The position numbers and the translations under genes were made by a program. The notes under the pieces were generated by a model that saw only the letters and a program-made list of their open reading frames with translations, was not told the origin of the DNA and searched no databases. 64,000 nt of DNA from Aphidius gifuensis (Eukaryota; Arthropoda; Insecta; Hymenoptera; Braconidae): assembly GCF_014905175.1 (NCBI RefSeq), contig NC_057789.1, positions 24,858,555 through 24,922,554 of the forward strand, written 5' to 3'. Below are positions 15,481 through 28,200 of the stretch, in pieces (position 1 is the stretch's first letter; every line of letters begins with the position of its first letter).

Positions 15481-18409
15481 AAAAACCATCAAATAGTAGT
15501 GGATAAAATAAAAGAGCTAGATGACCAAGCGAGAAAAGTTAAGAGCCTGACACCGATATTGCTCGTGTTGTCCGTGCAGAACAACAGATATACAATTTCC
15601 AAACGAATCGATTCTCCAATATATATGCTTGGCAGAGAAGGAGAGACAAGTATTGAACAGCTATCATGTAGAGAGAGAAAGACAGTGACAATCAGTAGGT
15701 ATGTACAATTGCATGTACAGTATATTCTACACGCACATAAAAGCAACACAGAATTTCATCCCCACATGTTATTTTGTGTAAAAAAAAAATAAAAACCCTC
15801 CGCAAATTCTAAACCCCCTGTAACGAATTCGATTATCATTCAGCGTTATTCTCTCTACTCGAATATCAAGTTAACTGATCGACTACACACACAAAGAGAC
15901 AATAAAACTATATTAAATAATAAAAATCAAATTTAAAGTTTAAATAATCAGCATTTTTCTTTTTTGTTAAAAATTTTTGCTGATAGTTTATAAAGAAAAT
16001 ATTTTTTTAAAGTGAGATTTTAAGTTGAAAGTTTTTGGAGTTTATTAAAGACCTATTGGTAGGATATATGAAAAAAAATAAAAAAAAAAAGAAGCTAAAT
16101 AAACACAAATAAAGTTAAGTTTGGAAAAAAAATAAAAAGTTTTAAAATTTGAAATGAAGTCAAAAGTGGAGAGTTTGTATGTTGCCTCGGGTTTAATTAC
16201 TCAAGAATAAAACATCTAGTTTGCATATTTTATTACACGAAAATGAGATTGAATAGTGAGTTTATATATATAAAGATAGAGATAGTTTAAATCAACGTTT
16301 CTTCTTGGTTCATGTCGCATTGGCTTTGGCACGATGCTTATTCAACTCCCTCATGCAGTACCCTCTTTATTTTCCCCTGAGATACTGTCGAGACAAGCAA
16401 CTGAGACACAACCCTCGTCACTAGTCAACACCCACCCAAAATTCACCTACCTATACCAATTTATAAAACTAACTCACTCTCTCTCTCTCTTTCACTATAT
16501 AAATATCCATCTTGAATAGAAATTTTCAAGAAAAAAAAATAAATAAATTAAGTAAAATCTCTCCCAATGACTTGAAGTATTAAATGCCACCTAAAAAAAT
16601 ATTTTAAAACATGATAACATTCATTATCAAATGATCCTTTTTTTACATATTTTATTTTTACTTATTTTTTCATCAAATATATTATACCAACAAGGGTGCA
16701 GAAAATATATAAATTATAAAAAAAAAAAGATAAACAAATGATTTATCTCTATCAAAAATCATTCAACACTTTTTTGTGATTTTTAAACCTCAAGGCTTGA
16801 AAAAAAAATTTTAAAAATAAAAGTACCATCATCAGTAATCAACCAGTATTTTTTTATTTTTTTTTCAACCTTTCTCTCTCTCTTCTCTCTCTCTCTTGTA
16901 CACATGCAGTTGGTCATTTGCATGAAACAACTTTCGTCATAGGTTTATCATTTTATCCAATCAAAAAACTACTCCGAAAAAAAAAAAAATATATACACAA
17001 GGGGTTAACCGGATCCTACTTGTACTCATCAATTCTAAATAATAATAATAATAAATATTGTTAATAATAATTAGATAAATTTTAAAGAATTAAATTTTAC
17101 GATTTTTTTTTTTACTCCGTTTATGGAAAGCCGGCGTTTATTTTTTTTTTGTATATTTTTTAGAGTTGGCATTTTACATTCGACCTTCGTCATCTACCTT
17201 TTTATCGTATATTTGAATCACCCCCTTCTCTTTAACGCTATTCTGACGTATCTTCCGACAAAAAGCCCCGTCGGGAAAAGCAACCGAGTCACGAACTCAA
17301 CTGACTTTTCTCTCAAGGAGTAGTCGTCGTCGTCGTCGTCAATATACATGATGCTAGAAAATAAAAGACGAGATGATATGAGAAATCTCTCTTCTTTCAA
17401 CTATGCCCTCTTGACGCCTCGATAAAGTATTATTATTATTGTTATTATTATCGAAATATAAATAAAAAAAATAGCAGCATATTGCTGAGAGAGTATACTT
17501 GATCGTTTTTCTTGCTTGAATGAACAAACACTCACTCGAAATGTAATGATAAATAAAAATAAAAAATATATAAATAAATAAACTAAAATAATACAAATGT
17601 TATATATTAAAATGTGAAGATGTAATGATTGATTCTCTCAAGTTTCACTCACCCAAAGTCCTTGTAAGTAGGCTCTTATTATTACGCTTTTTTTTTTTTT
17701 CTTCTTTTTTTTTTCTTCTTTCAATTTCAAGTACTTGTTAATCCGTGACAAAAAATTAAATTAAAACATAAATCCAACGTGTTTAAAATACCAACGTTTG
17801 GTATTAATAATTAAATAATAATAACAATTTATTTTAATTATGAAAAATAAATTTAAATAAAACTTTTTTTTTTCACTTTTTTTTTTTTTTTTATAACAGA
17901 ATTTCGTTTAACACCACAAAAAATAATTATAATTAAATAATAATAATAATCACACTTTGGAGTATAAAAATAAATAAATAAAAAAAAATTAAACTAAAAA
18001 AAAAACCACCGGTTTCTTCTGTGTCACAATATTCGTTGTCACTAAAATTTTTTTTTTTTTTTTTCAAATGATTTGATATAATTTATTGCTCCAGTTTTAA
18101 AATTAAAGCATAAATTAAATAACACAATAAAAATCTTTGTGTATTTTATTATATTAAATAATACAACAATCACTTCACGTTAATAAATTTTATTAATTTA
18201 TATTATTTTATGCGTTTCAAAGAACGGCTTAAAAAAGTTGGCACCCGTTGTTGATGTTACCGACCGATAAAGGGGTGTGTTTTTTTATATTTTTTTTCAA
18301 AAATTATAATTTAATTTTTAAACTACACTTTAACAAAACTTAGCACAAATAAAAAATTACATTTTATTAGATTAAATTTATTATTTTAAATTGAAAAGAA
18401 ACAAACAAT
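15481..18409. other. Non-coding DNA, moderately GC-richer, no gene called
   Basis: Patches at 15500-15770, 16300-16480 and 17120-17400 are GC-richer than their surroundings. The plus frame at 15499-15792 (97 codons, GTG first codon) and the opposed frames over 17123-17400 are open but carry no known motif. A GTC triplet run lies at about 17325-17341. If the exon at 18595-18733 is genuine, this stretch would be inside that gene's first long intron. Confidence 0.5.
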
Positions 18410-18594
18410 TCACGATAAAATTAAAATGATTTTTTTTTTTATTATCTTTTGGAGTATTAGACCATAATTAAATGGATTAAACAGTATTAACTCACGTTGT
18501 AAAAATTTATATCGATAAAATATAGGTTGTTTATGAAAATTGAATATGAAAAAAAATAAATTAACCAAAACATATACACAATAATAATATATAC

Positions 18595-18733
18595 CGGCTA
18601 CAGACGAGCATAGTTTCACCCGCTGTGAGGCCTCATAGGCAACTGATGCGTGTTTCGCCAACACGGCCAATCCCCTCTTCCCCCACACGTCCATTTTGTT
18701 CAATGGTGATTGGTGACACACAGACTCCGCCAT
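18595..18733 (-). CDS. Candidate first coding exon of an unidentified gene
   Basis: On the minus strand an ATG in the context CAAGATGGCGG opens a 46-codon frame beginning MAESVCHQSP, with an alternative Met at residue 14. The frame ends in phase 1 at a consensus donor (GCCG|GTATAT, GT at 18594-18593). The stretch is GC-richer and CpG-richer than its neighbours, which are mostly poly-A/T. The start codon lies inside a YY1/Pho-type word (AAGATGGCG), an arrangement known for many animal promoters. An acceptor-like TTTAG lies 15 bp before the ATG, so an upstream 5' UTR exon is possible (see 20651). I do not recognise the peptide, and no next exon with matching phase was found down to position 1. 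It could instead be a 5' UTR with an upstream ORF. Confidence 0.4.
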
Positions 18734-18737
18734 CTTG
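18727..18737 (-). promoter_or_regulatory. YY1/Pho-like site over the candidate start codon
   Basis: The minus strand reads CAAGATGGCGG. This matches the general YY1/Pleiohomeotic core (AAGATGGCGGC); the same core appears in the likely Wnk promoter at 55681-55691. Function is inferred from motif only. Confidence 0.3.
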
Positions 18738-18889
18738 TGAGCAAGAAACTAAATTTTTACTGTAACTGTGTGAATGTGTGTGTTGGCTATACATATAAAA
18801 ATACAAAAACCGGAATTTTATATAAACTGGAAGAGAAAGAGAGTCGCGCAATGTGAAACAAAAAAAGAAGGGGAAATAATTGCACAAGT

Positions 18890-21800
18890 GTGTTTGGGGG
18901 TTGAGCAGGGGAGAGACAACGCAAAAATAAAAATTTTTGGGGTAAAAAAAGGGTCAAGAAATAAATGAAAATCATTTTTTTTTTTTTTTTGCATAATATT
19001 AATTGTGGTTGTTTTATTTTAACTAGAACAATTGAGTTTTTTTTTTTTGTTTTATAATAGAATATTTTTTAATTGACTGAAAAATAAATTATTTTAAGAT
19101 TAAAAATAATTCATCAAATATTTTTCGTGTATATTTGCTTGAGGCAATTTTTTTTTTGGCTCATTTTGACTTTTTTTTTTTTTTTCATCTTCTTGTTTTA
19201 CTCCTCTTTAATATCGTATTCTTCATTTTTATTTATTTTTTTTTTTATGGATAATTATACACCGATCCTTCGTAATTCGTTTGCGATTTTTTTTTTTTTC
19301 GTTACATTGCAAGTTTATTTTTTTTTAAATCTCAGGTGCCTTTCATAGTTTCATTCTTGTGTTTTATTTATAATCCATGGGCATCTATATGCAACACGAT
19401 ATATAACATATGAATATAATATTTTTTTTTTTTATTTTTTTCGTCTGATAAGTTAAAAAATTTCTTGGAATATTAAAATTAACATCAACGCTTGTAGGCT
19501 TATTTATCCTTTAACTTTTTTATACCCTAATTTATTTATTTTTCAACATTTGGTTGTTATTTTATTTTTTTTTTTTTTTGTGGATATAAAAAAGAAAATT
19601 GTTTGAAATATAATTTAACATATTTTTGCTGTTATCTTGGTTGTATATATGTCGTCTTCTTGGTGAAAACCCCCAAAGGGATGCCAAAGAAAAGCCCACA
19701 AAATTCAACATCTGGAACTCGTCTCTCCCTTGGTTATACATGATAAATAAACACATCAATGTTTTATATTTTTTTATACATATATGTAGTATAATTTAAT
19801 TATATTTTTCAACAATAAAAAACATTTTTAAACATTGTTTAATAATATCCCGAAATATATGCGCTTTTACGTAAACTTTATTTTTCGATTTCTTTACATT
19901 TTTCGAATCCGGCTTTATTTATTTTTCGAATCCTTTGTTAAACAATAAACATGGATATTTAATTCTATCTCTTTATTTATTTGTTGATGAAATTTATGGA
20001 ATTTTTAGTTTAATATAAATATATACACTGTCAATTAAATCACTGATATTAATTCAGTGGGGAAATTTTGGTTGCTTCACCCTTGTCAAGACTTAATTTT
20101 CATGGAAATTTTTTTGAGCTTATATATAAACCATTTCATTAAATATATCACATCACACACCCCGATTATTTTACTCCCCAAAGTGTAGGATCATTACCTC
20201 GTGTTCTTGGAGCTGATTGAATTTTTTTTTTCTTTCATTTTTTCCTTCTCAAGTTTTATATATATTTATACACTCGAGATTCTTCTGCATAAACTTTGTG
20301 TGTTTTTTTTTTTTTTAATATAAATTTCTTTATTTTCTTTTATTTTTAATTATTTTTTTTTAACTTGCGTGTATATCTCATATTCCCAAGTGACCTCGCC
20401 ATGAATATATATGCGCATCTTTTTTAACAAATTAAATGTAAACCACCAAGTGGTCAACTCAAGTGACCTGCATTATTTTTATAAATATATATATTTACAA
20501 AAACGTAAATTATTTTTTTATCCATATTATAAAAAAACTTAATTTATTTTTCATATATACCTACTATTTTTTTTTTTAATTTAAAAAGTTCATTAGGTTT
20601 AGTATCAACAAGGGAAATTTATTATTTTTATATGAAGCTTTTTTTCTTACCTCTGGAATTAGGAATATTGTGTCGCTAAATCGTTACGAGCTGAATAATA
20701 TTATGAGGATGGACAGGGTCGAACAAGTGAGTCGTATAATTTCATGTTATTTTTATTTTATTTTATTTTTTGTACTTAGTCGAATGAGGTTTCGAAGCGA
20801 TGCTAGGCAACCGGAAAAGCTCGTCGTCAAGTAGACAAGTTAACTAAAAAAATAAAACTAAAAAAAACATTAAAATAAGCTTCAAATTAATATAGAAAAT
20901 GAGTTGATTAATTATGAAAAATAATCAATATAAATAAGCAAAATTTATATAATACTTGCTCTTATTTTATAACAAAAAGGGTTGAAATTGTAATTATTCG
21001 TTTGCCATATTGTACTTGATATAAACCGGATGTTTCAGTATGAAAAAAAGGAAACACTTAATTGTTATTTTGATATAATACAACACTAAATTTTTTACAA
21101 ATAAAAAATAAAAAAAAAAATCATATTGCATGTGTGTGTTATTGAGGGCAACAGTTGTTAATGTAAAAATTATTTACCTCAAAATTTCATTGTTAAAAAT
21201 AACTATTATAATTTTGAAAAACCACAAATCCTTGTATATTTTTAAATATATTTTTTTTTCAATCGATTTCTGCGCAACGAGCAAGATTACGTCGACCTGA
21301 ATTCACATATGGCACAGTTCTTAATCAACCCTTTAACAAGAATATGCAAAAAATTTATGAAATCTAATTCATCATGAAAACTGTCACCTGAATTTCATAA
21401 AAAAAGTAATGAAAAAAAAAAATAAATACATTTTCAAATTGAATAATTAAATAATCTGTAATTAAACGTGTCGAAATTAATTATTACATAGATAATTTTC
21501 CAATGGATTACATATAAATAAAAGCACAACATGACACTAAAATTGAAACAAAAAAAAAATTGCAATTGAATTTTGTAAACGATTGATATGCACGTACCAA
21601 ATTAACGTATTCAATCTTTTTTGACATTTTAGTTTTTCCATCAAGCCTCGCGAAATACATACCCATAAAATAAAAATAAATTAAGCCAATTAATTTTGAT
21701 TAAAATTTGCATATATAAAAAAATTTTATATTTACTTTTTATTATTTAAATTTAACATACACATCTAAAAGGGTCATAATTTTTTTTTTATTTTTATCAT

Positions 21801-24380
21801 CAAAAATTTTATGTAAATAATTTATATTTAGTGTGTTTCGTTTAAATTTATATTTTGATTTTGTTTTTTTGGTACATGTGTGGGGGGATAAATAATGTAA
21901 ATGAAGATTAAAAATAATTTTAAAAAATTGATAAAAAATAAAATAGGCAAATTGTTGATGCGTGTGACGTGAAGATGGAAAATTATGATTGAAACAATTT
22001 GGATGTCGGTCATTGGAAACACGCGAGGGCATGCGTTCCATTAAAATTAGGTACACACCATCAAGAATTTTGTCCGCACGCGCAAACATATTTACTTCGT
22101 CCTTTTAATATTTGCATAAAACATAGGTATATTGTTGACTATTTTAAATAATTTATATTCAAGAAAAATTGCAGGATAAACAAGAGCCAAACGATGAAAA
22201 TATAATAAACGATAAAAATTCATTATAAAAAATATAATTAAAATATATATATTAAATTTTATGGGTATAATTAATAACACCTGTTTAATATTTTAATAAT
22301 TTTATTATTCAATTGGCTATTTATTGCATTGTATTATTTTTAAACACAAATCAAATTGACGAAATTGTTTTTTTTCGATTTCGATTTTCACGAGTTTAAA
22401 ATTAATTTCGATTTTCGAATTGAGTTGAAAATTATTGGATAATTTATTTATTTATAAAAATGTTTTTAGTAGATTTATCAATTGTTTAAATGTATTTTTT
22501 AAATTATTGGAAAAATAAAATTCACGGTTGGGAGTTTAGAAAATCAAATTTCATCTCTGGAGTATCAAAATACACTCACACACAACATTTGATCATTTCA
22601 CTTCACAGTTCACTCAAGTTTTATTTATACATGGACATATATATAACTAGCATATATACAATTTTAGGTATTTCATTTTATACTCTGGCATCGTTAACTT
22701 ATTCATGACATTCACCAACAACTGTAAAATAATGTTCAAACTAAAAAGATAAATAATTTTTTTTTTTTTTTAATGTTATTCCCATCAGCTGAGTGTGTGG
22801 TTGAATTAAAAAAACAAATAAAAAAACCTTTTTTTTTTTCAAGTAATTAAGATAAAGATTATGTTTTTAGATTAGACAAATTAGATTGAATAAATAATTT
22901 ATCAATTAATTATTAATAAATAAATAAATTATTAGTTTTTTATTTTAAATGGAAAATAAAAATTTTTATAAAATTTGTATATTTATTAGATTTAATGTTA
23001 TAAAATGTAACAAATTATTCAAAATTTATTTATTTATTTATTATTTATAAATTAATATTATTATTTTGTTTATAAATAAATTATTTATTAGTAATAAAAG
23101 GGCTTATGTAATTATTTTATTTTCGAAATTTATTTTTATCTTTAAAAAGGCTCGATTGTTTTTGACTTTTAAATTGTTATTAACATTTATTTTTTTGTTA
23201 ACAAAAAAATCATTTATTACAAGGATATATATGTCCTTTTTTTTAGTAGAAATTTTTTATTTTTTTACCAATGGAAAAAGGGCTTATCTTTGGTTTTACG
23301 TTTTACTCTTTGAGTGTTAGTAAAAAAAAAAATAATAAAAATCCAAGTAAACTACATTTATCATTGGTTAAAAAATAAAAAATCCTAAAAATAAAAATCC
23401 TTTCTAAATCCATAAAATAAGGTCCTTTATAAATGATTATTATCTTAATTTTACATTAATATTTTATTATTTTTTCAAGCCTTATAAATTCGAAATCAAT
23501 CTCTTTCTTATATTCAAATCAATTTTCTATATGTTTTAGTACTTAAGCCCTTTTATTAATAAGTAAAAAAAATTTATAAATATCCAAAATAAGTTTACCA
23601 AACACCTTCAAATAATTTATCATATAATAATTTAAAGTAAAAAAAAAAACAAATAAATAAATCAAACGATCAAAGTATATTTAAATAACAACCACGATGT
23701 TTAAATGAAATATTAATTCATATTGAGTGAAATATCGTGGGCTTAAAATATAAACACACAAATGAAAATTGTGGAATAATAGATATACATATATCGATTA
23801 GTATACACGTATAATTTTTCAATCAAAATGAATATTAATTTATGTATTTAATACATTATACAAACTGATGATTTTGTTGTTGTATCAATTGTACAACAAA
23901 TTTATTAAATTTTATATTAATAACAATGTGTAAAACATAAATTAAACACCAATTTAATTGACAATAATAATTATTTAAATTATAATAATTAAATATTACA
24001 TTAATTATTTATTTTTTTTTTTATATAAATTAATTAGATGGACATTCAAATATTCAAATCAATAATCAATTTACTATATTAAACCACACTAATTTCGTAA
24101 CATTTGAACTAATCGATTTCCGCAAATATTTCCGATTCCGATTGTCTATTGAAGAACCGCAAATATCATTGTTATATAAATCATTAAACTTTAAAATAAT
24201 AAATTAATTTTGCCTGAATAAAAATAAATGTAAAAAAAACCCTTTTTTTATTAATTAAAATTTAGATTAATTAAATTTTTTATTAATTACTGTTATTTGA
24301 AAATAAACTGTGGGTATATTAGCTTTTAATTTGACACTAAAGACATCTTAATATATATTTTTTTTTAATCTTATTTCTTT
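18890..24380. other. AT-rich non-coding DNA
   Basis: Extensive poly-T on the plus strand (19.0-20.6 kb) and A/T mixtures elsewhere. A possible noncoding exon (20651-20850) is listed separately. A CpG-richer patch at 21960-22090 carries the N-terminal part of a 115-codon minus frame (21742-22089) with no recognisable domain. The stretch 22.7-24.3 kb is almost pure A/T. No gene was supported. Confidence 0.55.
20651..20850 (-). other. Possible 5' noncoding exon ending in a strong donor
   Basis: The minus strand reads CCAGAG|GTAAGAAA, with GT at 20650-20649, an excellent match to the animal donor consensus. The sequence upstream of it (20660-20850) is less AT-rich than its surroundings and contains several CG dinucleotides. 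With the acceptor-like TTTAG just before the ATG at 18733 it would make a 1.9-kb 5' UTR intron. The 5' limit is arbitrary and no transcript evidence is available. Confidence 0.25.
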
Positions 24381-24381
24381 A

Positions 24382-25196
24382 ATTCTTTTGTCAAGTGGCG
24401 ATAGAAAAAGACCACCAGGAAGAAAGCTAGTAAGTATTATAGACCACCAGCTCAATAACCGACAAATTTAACTGAGCAAAGAGGCTAAAAAATATATAAA
24501 AAGAAATATTCAGTTAAGTTGCAAATGGTATAGTCATGGATGATGGTTCATGTCCCATCAGACCGAAAACTTCTTGGAACAATGAAATAGCAACTGATGC
24601 TAAAATTCCAAAGAAGTCAACATGCACACACAAAAACTTTCGAAAAACGTTTGAAGTGGTGCGGAACGCAAAAACTAAAATCAAATAAAATAGAGACTAA
24701 TAATAATAATAATAATAAAAAAAAGAGATATGTTGCCGGAACAAAGGTGCGTGTCTAAAGTCAAAAACAACCCGGAAATATTCTAGTCTCTATGGCAAAA
24801 AAAAAGAAAAAGAAAAAAAAAAAAACTACCACTGTAGCTGAGAGGAAAAAGGTAGATGTATTTTTGAGAATTTAATGGACATTGATGTCAGCATGTTGAA
24901 CACAGGAGGAGGTCCATGATAGTCACCATCATCAAAGTAAAAAAATACTCCAAAATTTAAAATAAAATGAATGATTTTTTTAGCTTTAAAATTCATTTAC
25001 AATCATGGTATTGATGTTTTATAATTTTTCTATGATTAGGCAATTTTGCAAGTATAAAAATAAATTATTTATAATTTTTTTTCAAGTATTTAAGATTAAT
25101 TTTCATTGTCACAGTTTGATATCTTTTTTTTTTTTTAGACAAACACAAGGTCCTCATGGTCACAGCTGTAGAACAGAGGTGTTTTACTGTCGTCTG
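24382..25196. other. Exon-like island of unknown identity
   Basis: A GC-richer block in AT-rich DNA. A plus frame from 24382 reads SSGDRKRPPGRKL and continues to 24543 with a single internal TAA at 24469-24471. From 24536 another plus frame (ATG, 50 codons to 24688) starts MDDGSCPIRP. On the minus strand roughly the same bases are also open for about 55 codons, so coding strand is undecided. A separate segment at 25139-25196 has a poly-T tract plus AG acceptor and a CTG|GTATCA donor. It could be a decayed gene or transposon fragment, or a spliced noncoding RNA. No family was recognised. Confidence 0.3.
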
Positions 25197-26854
25197 GTAT
25201 CATTTTTTCTTTTTCCAAATGAAAAAAAAATCCATCATTATATATTGTCACTGAAAAACCAAAGCACTCAGTGACTCATCATGTTGAAAAACCTAAATAA
25301 CAGACAAAAAAAAATCTTCTTTTATTAAATAAAACTGTAAAAATATATTTATAAATTTTATAGATTTTTTTTTTTTTTAAATCAAATTAATGACAATTTT
25401 CAGTTGAAAAAAAGTATAATCCAATATTGCAATATCATGGCATTTAGGTGAATAATTTCGCAGTTTGTGATGCCTCATAAAAGCAACCCCCCACCTTCAC
25501 TATACCCCTATTGATATTTGCATTTTTTAATGGAAAATTCGTTGACTATAAAACGAAGCAACTCCATGTTATTAATGAAATTAAATTTTCCAAACAAATT
25601 TAAAAAAAAAAAGTTTCTTTTAATATAAAATATTATAAAAAAAAATCAAATTTAAATAATATTAATTAAAAGAGAAAAAATATAAAATTTATTTTCATTA
25701 ATATTGTCATTTGGCTAGAGTGTATTGACGCTTTTTTTTTTTTTTTATATTAACCCGGGTGTATAATGGAAAATTAATTAAAATTATCGAAAATTTTAAT
25801 CCATAAATGTCAAACGAAAATAATAACAGTAAATTTATTTCGATTGTAAATAATTGGTAGAAAAAATTTGATATAAATGGAAAATGATGATGAATTTTCA
25901 ATTAAATTATAGACAGACATGTATACATTTAGATGATCCTCTTTACATTTAATGCCATAATCACATTATCCAACAAATTAAATTGGTCGCGACGTGCGCA
26001 TTTTAACACTTAATCTCTTTAAAATCCACTCATCATACATACACACGCAACGACAATTAAATTCACACATTATCAAAAAAAAAAAACTATTTTTTAAAGT
26101 TTAAAATTTATCATTTAAAAATAGATTAATTTAATAGCTTTGATTATAAATTCCTCTAAATAATAATAAAAAAAGATAGACAAATAAAATTATAGATAAA
26201 TTTTTTTTTATTTAAAATATATCGCGTGACTTTTTTTGATAAACCAATTTTAAAAATATTGGCAAGTTAATTTATACAAAATATCAAGATATAAATAATG
26301 ATTTATAATAAATTAGTTAACATTTGTAAAATCGTGTTAAATGTTAACTATGGTAGCTTGACAAAGCGCGTGCGTAAATGTGCGTGACGATTATTATAAT
26401 AACGTAGTAACACGCAAAGTTGATGCTCTTCCTCATTCGCTTGACCACAATTTTTTTATTTTTTATATATTCACATGGATTTATTTACATATGATGTTTG
26501 TGTACATAAAATCTACTTAGAGAAAAATTAAATTCAAACGGGACAATAATTCATAACAGTTTTGTGCGGTTTCATTTCGAAAAAAAAATAAAAAAAGTTA
26601 TTTACTTTGATGAAAAAAAAAAAACATCATCATGAACCAGTTTAAATTTTGAATTTTATTAATTTTAATTTAATTAAAATTACATTTTTTTAAAAGTTAT
26701 AATTTATAGTTTTTTAAAAAATTTTTTTCTGCTTCACTTTCAGCAATTAATACTAAAAATGATGGTGTACCACATCTCAATGAAAATCTATAAAAATAAA
26801 TGAAATAAAATTACAAAAATATCAATTAATTAATTAATTATAATATTAATAAAA
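25197..26854. other. AT-rich intergenic DNA downstream of TTC4
   Basis: No coding segment is seen. A CpG-rich patch at 26355-26440 contains GCGCGTGCG at about 26365, resembling half of an NRF-1/Ewg palindrome, and several CACGC and GTGCG words. The rest is A/T homopolymer; the last 100 bp before 26855 would be the TTC4 3' UTR. Confidence 0.5.
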
Positions 26855-28012
26855 TTAATTTACTAACTGTTTACGTGATATAATTGATGATAATGTTCTA
26901 CTAATGTCAACTTTATGAATACTTTTTTTATCTTTTCCCTCAAAATAAACATTTAAATTATCAACAATATAACGTTGTTCAATATCCCATTCTGGTGGTT
27001 CAATAAATAAATCTTCAAGTTGATCTAAAAATGGTGTATCTTCATGAAAACTTTGTATAAAATCAGTTTGCATTGTTTCAGGATAAAGTATCATAACTGG
27101 CCAAACTAAACGATTTGTTTTATTATCAAATTTAACTCTATTTTGTGATAACTGTGGTATTTGTGGTACAAAATCATTTAAATCAATTGTCATTTTACCA
27201 ATTGGTATATCAATATTAATATTACGATCAATAATTGCTTTAACAAGTCTATCTTCTTCTGTTTCTAATTTTTTTAAACGTGCATCTTTCATTCTATCAT
27301 CACGTTCTTTCTTTTTTCTTTCAATTATTGAATTTTTTAGGAGGCTCATTATCTCCTCATTGTTATCACCATATTCATTGATATATTTGTTACATAAATC
27401 AATGCATTTTGTATATTTTTTTATGTTAAAACAACATACTGCTGCTCTACTCATGGCTTTTGGATAATTTGATTGATATTTTAATGCAGTCATGCAATCA
27501 TTTAAACATGATAAATAATTTTTTATCATAAAATGACAAGCAGCACGATTATTATATAATTGAGCTAGTAAATTATCATCATTACATTTTGATCTGATAC
27601 CTTCTGTATAACTCAATATAGCTAAACGATATTTTTTACATTTAAAATTAAAATTACCATCTTCTTTGTAATTTGCTGCCAATTCTAAAAATATAAATAT
27701 TATAAAATATTTTGTTGAATTATTAATTAAAAAATAATTTTTTTTACCTTCTGGTGTATTTTCATTTGCATCGTATTTTAATTGTTGAAGACCTTCCATA
27801 AGTGGTGACACTTCATCACCAGGCTCTGGACTTTTTTTCATAAAAAATGGATGTTTTTCAAATTCTTCTTGCCATTTATCCTCTGGCCATCCTTCTGTGT
27901 ATCTTTTTTTTTCTAAACTATTGATAAAATTATCAAGATCTTTATCCATTTGATCAGCTAAATTTGCTCTTTCTTCATTTGTCCAATTTTTCTTTTCCAT
28001 ATTATCAGTCAT
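26855..28012 (-). CDS. TTC4: Tetratricopeptide repeat protein 4 (TTC4/Dpit47), Hsp90 co-chaperone
   Basis: Two coding exons, 28012-27748 and 27684-26855, give 364 residues, close to the usual 385-395 of the family. The N-terminal region has the family words NFINSLEKKRYTEGWPED (about residues 27-44) and HPFFM. Three TPRs follow (about 90-205), beginning ELAANYKEDGNFNFK, then a charged helix and the conserved C-terminal domain with WPVMILYPE. TTC4 and Drosophila Dpit47 bind Hsp90/Hsp70 through the TPRs; Dpit47 also contacts DNA polymerase alpha. The 63-nt intron (27747-27685, GT-AG) is a multiple of three and free of stops, so an unspliced reading would insert 21 hydrophobic residues in the first TPR; the spliced form is the one matching the family. 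The gene is head-to-head with Got1, with an unidentified reading frame in between. Confidence 0.95.
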   Translation of the reverse strand: MTDNMEKKNWTNEERANLADQMDKDLDNFINSLEKKRYTEGWPEDKWQEEFEKHPFFMKKSPEPGDEVSPLMEGLQQLKYDANENTPEGKKNYFLINNSTKYFIIFIFLELAANYKEDGNFNFKCKKYRLAILSYTEGIRSKCNDDNLLAQLYNNRAACHFMIKNYLSCLNDCMTALKYQSNYPKAMSRAAVCCFNIKKYTKCIDLCNKYINEYGDNNEEIMSLLKNSIIERKKKERDDRMKDARLKKLETEEDRLVKAIIDRNINIDIPIGKMTIDLNDFVPQIPQLSQNRVKFDNKTNRLVWPVMILYPETMQTDFIQSFHEDTPFLDQLEDLFIEPPEWDIEQRYIVDNLNVYFEGKDKKSIHKVDISRTLSSIISRKQLVN

Positions 28013-28200
28013 TTTTGTTTGTATTATCTAAAAATTTAATTAATAGAAATATTTTACATTCAACTTAACCTCAAATTTTCAAGTAAACATTTACATATTT
28101 TTTTTCATTTTACAATTAATTTTATGACAAATTATTAACAATATAATTTATAACAATTCATTAACAACAATATACAATTATTAAATAATTATATAGGTAA

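Noticed and set aside
15499..15792. 97-codon plus frame
   Set aside because: Begins at GTG, has an equally open antisense frame, no recognisable family. Kept only as a remark in the gap description.
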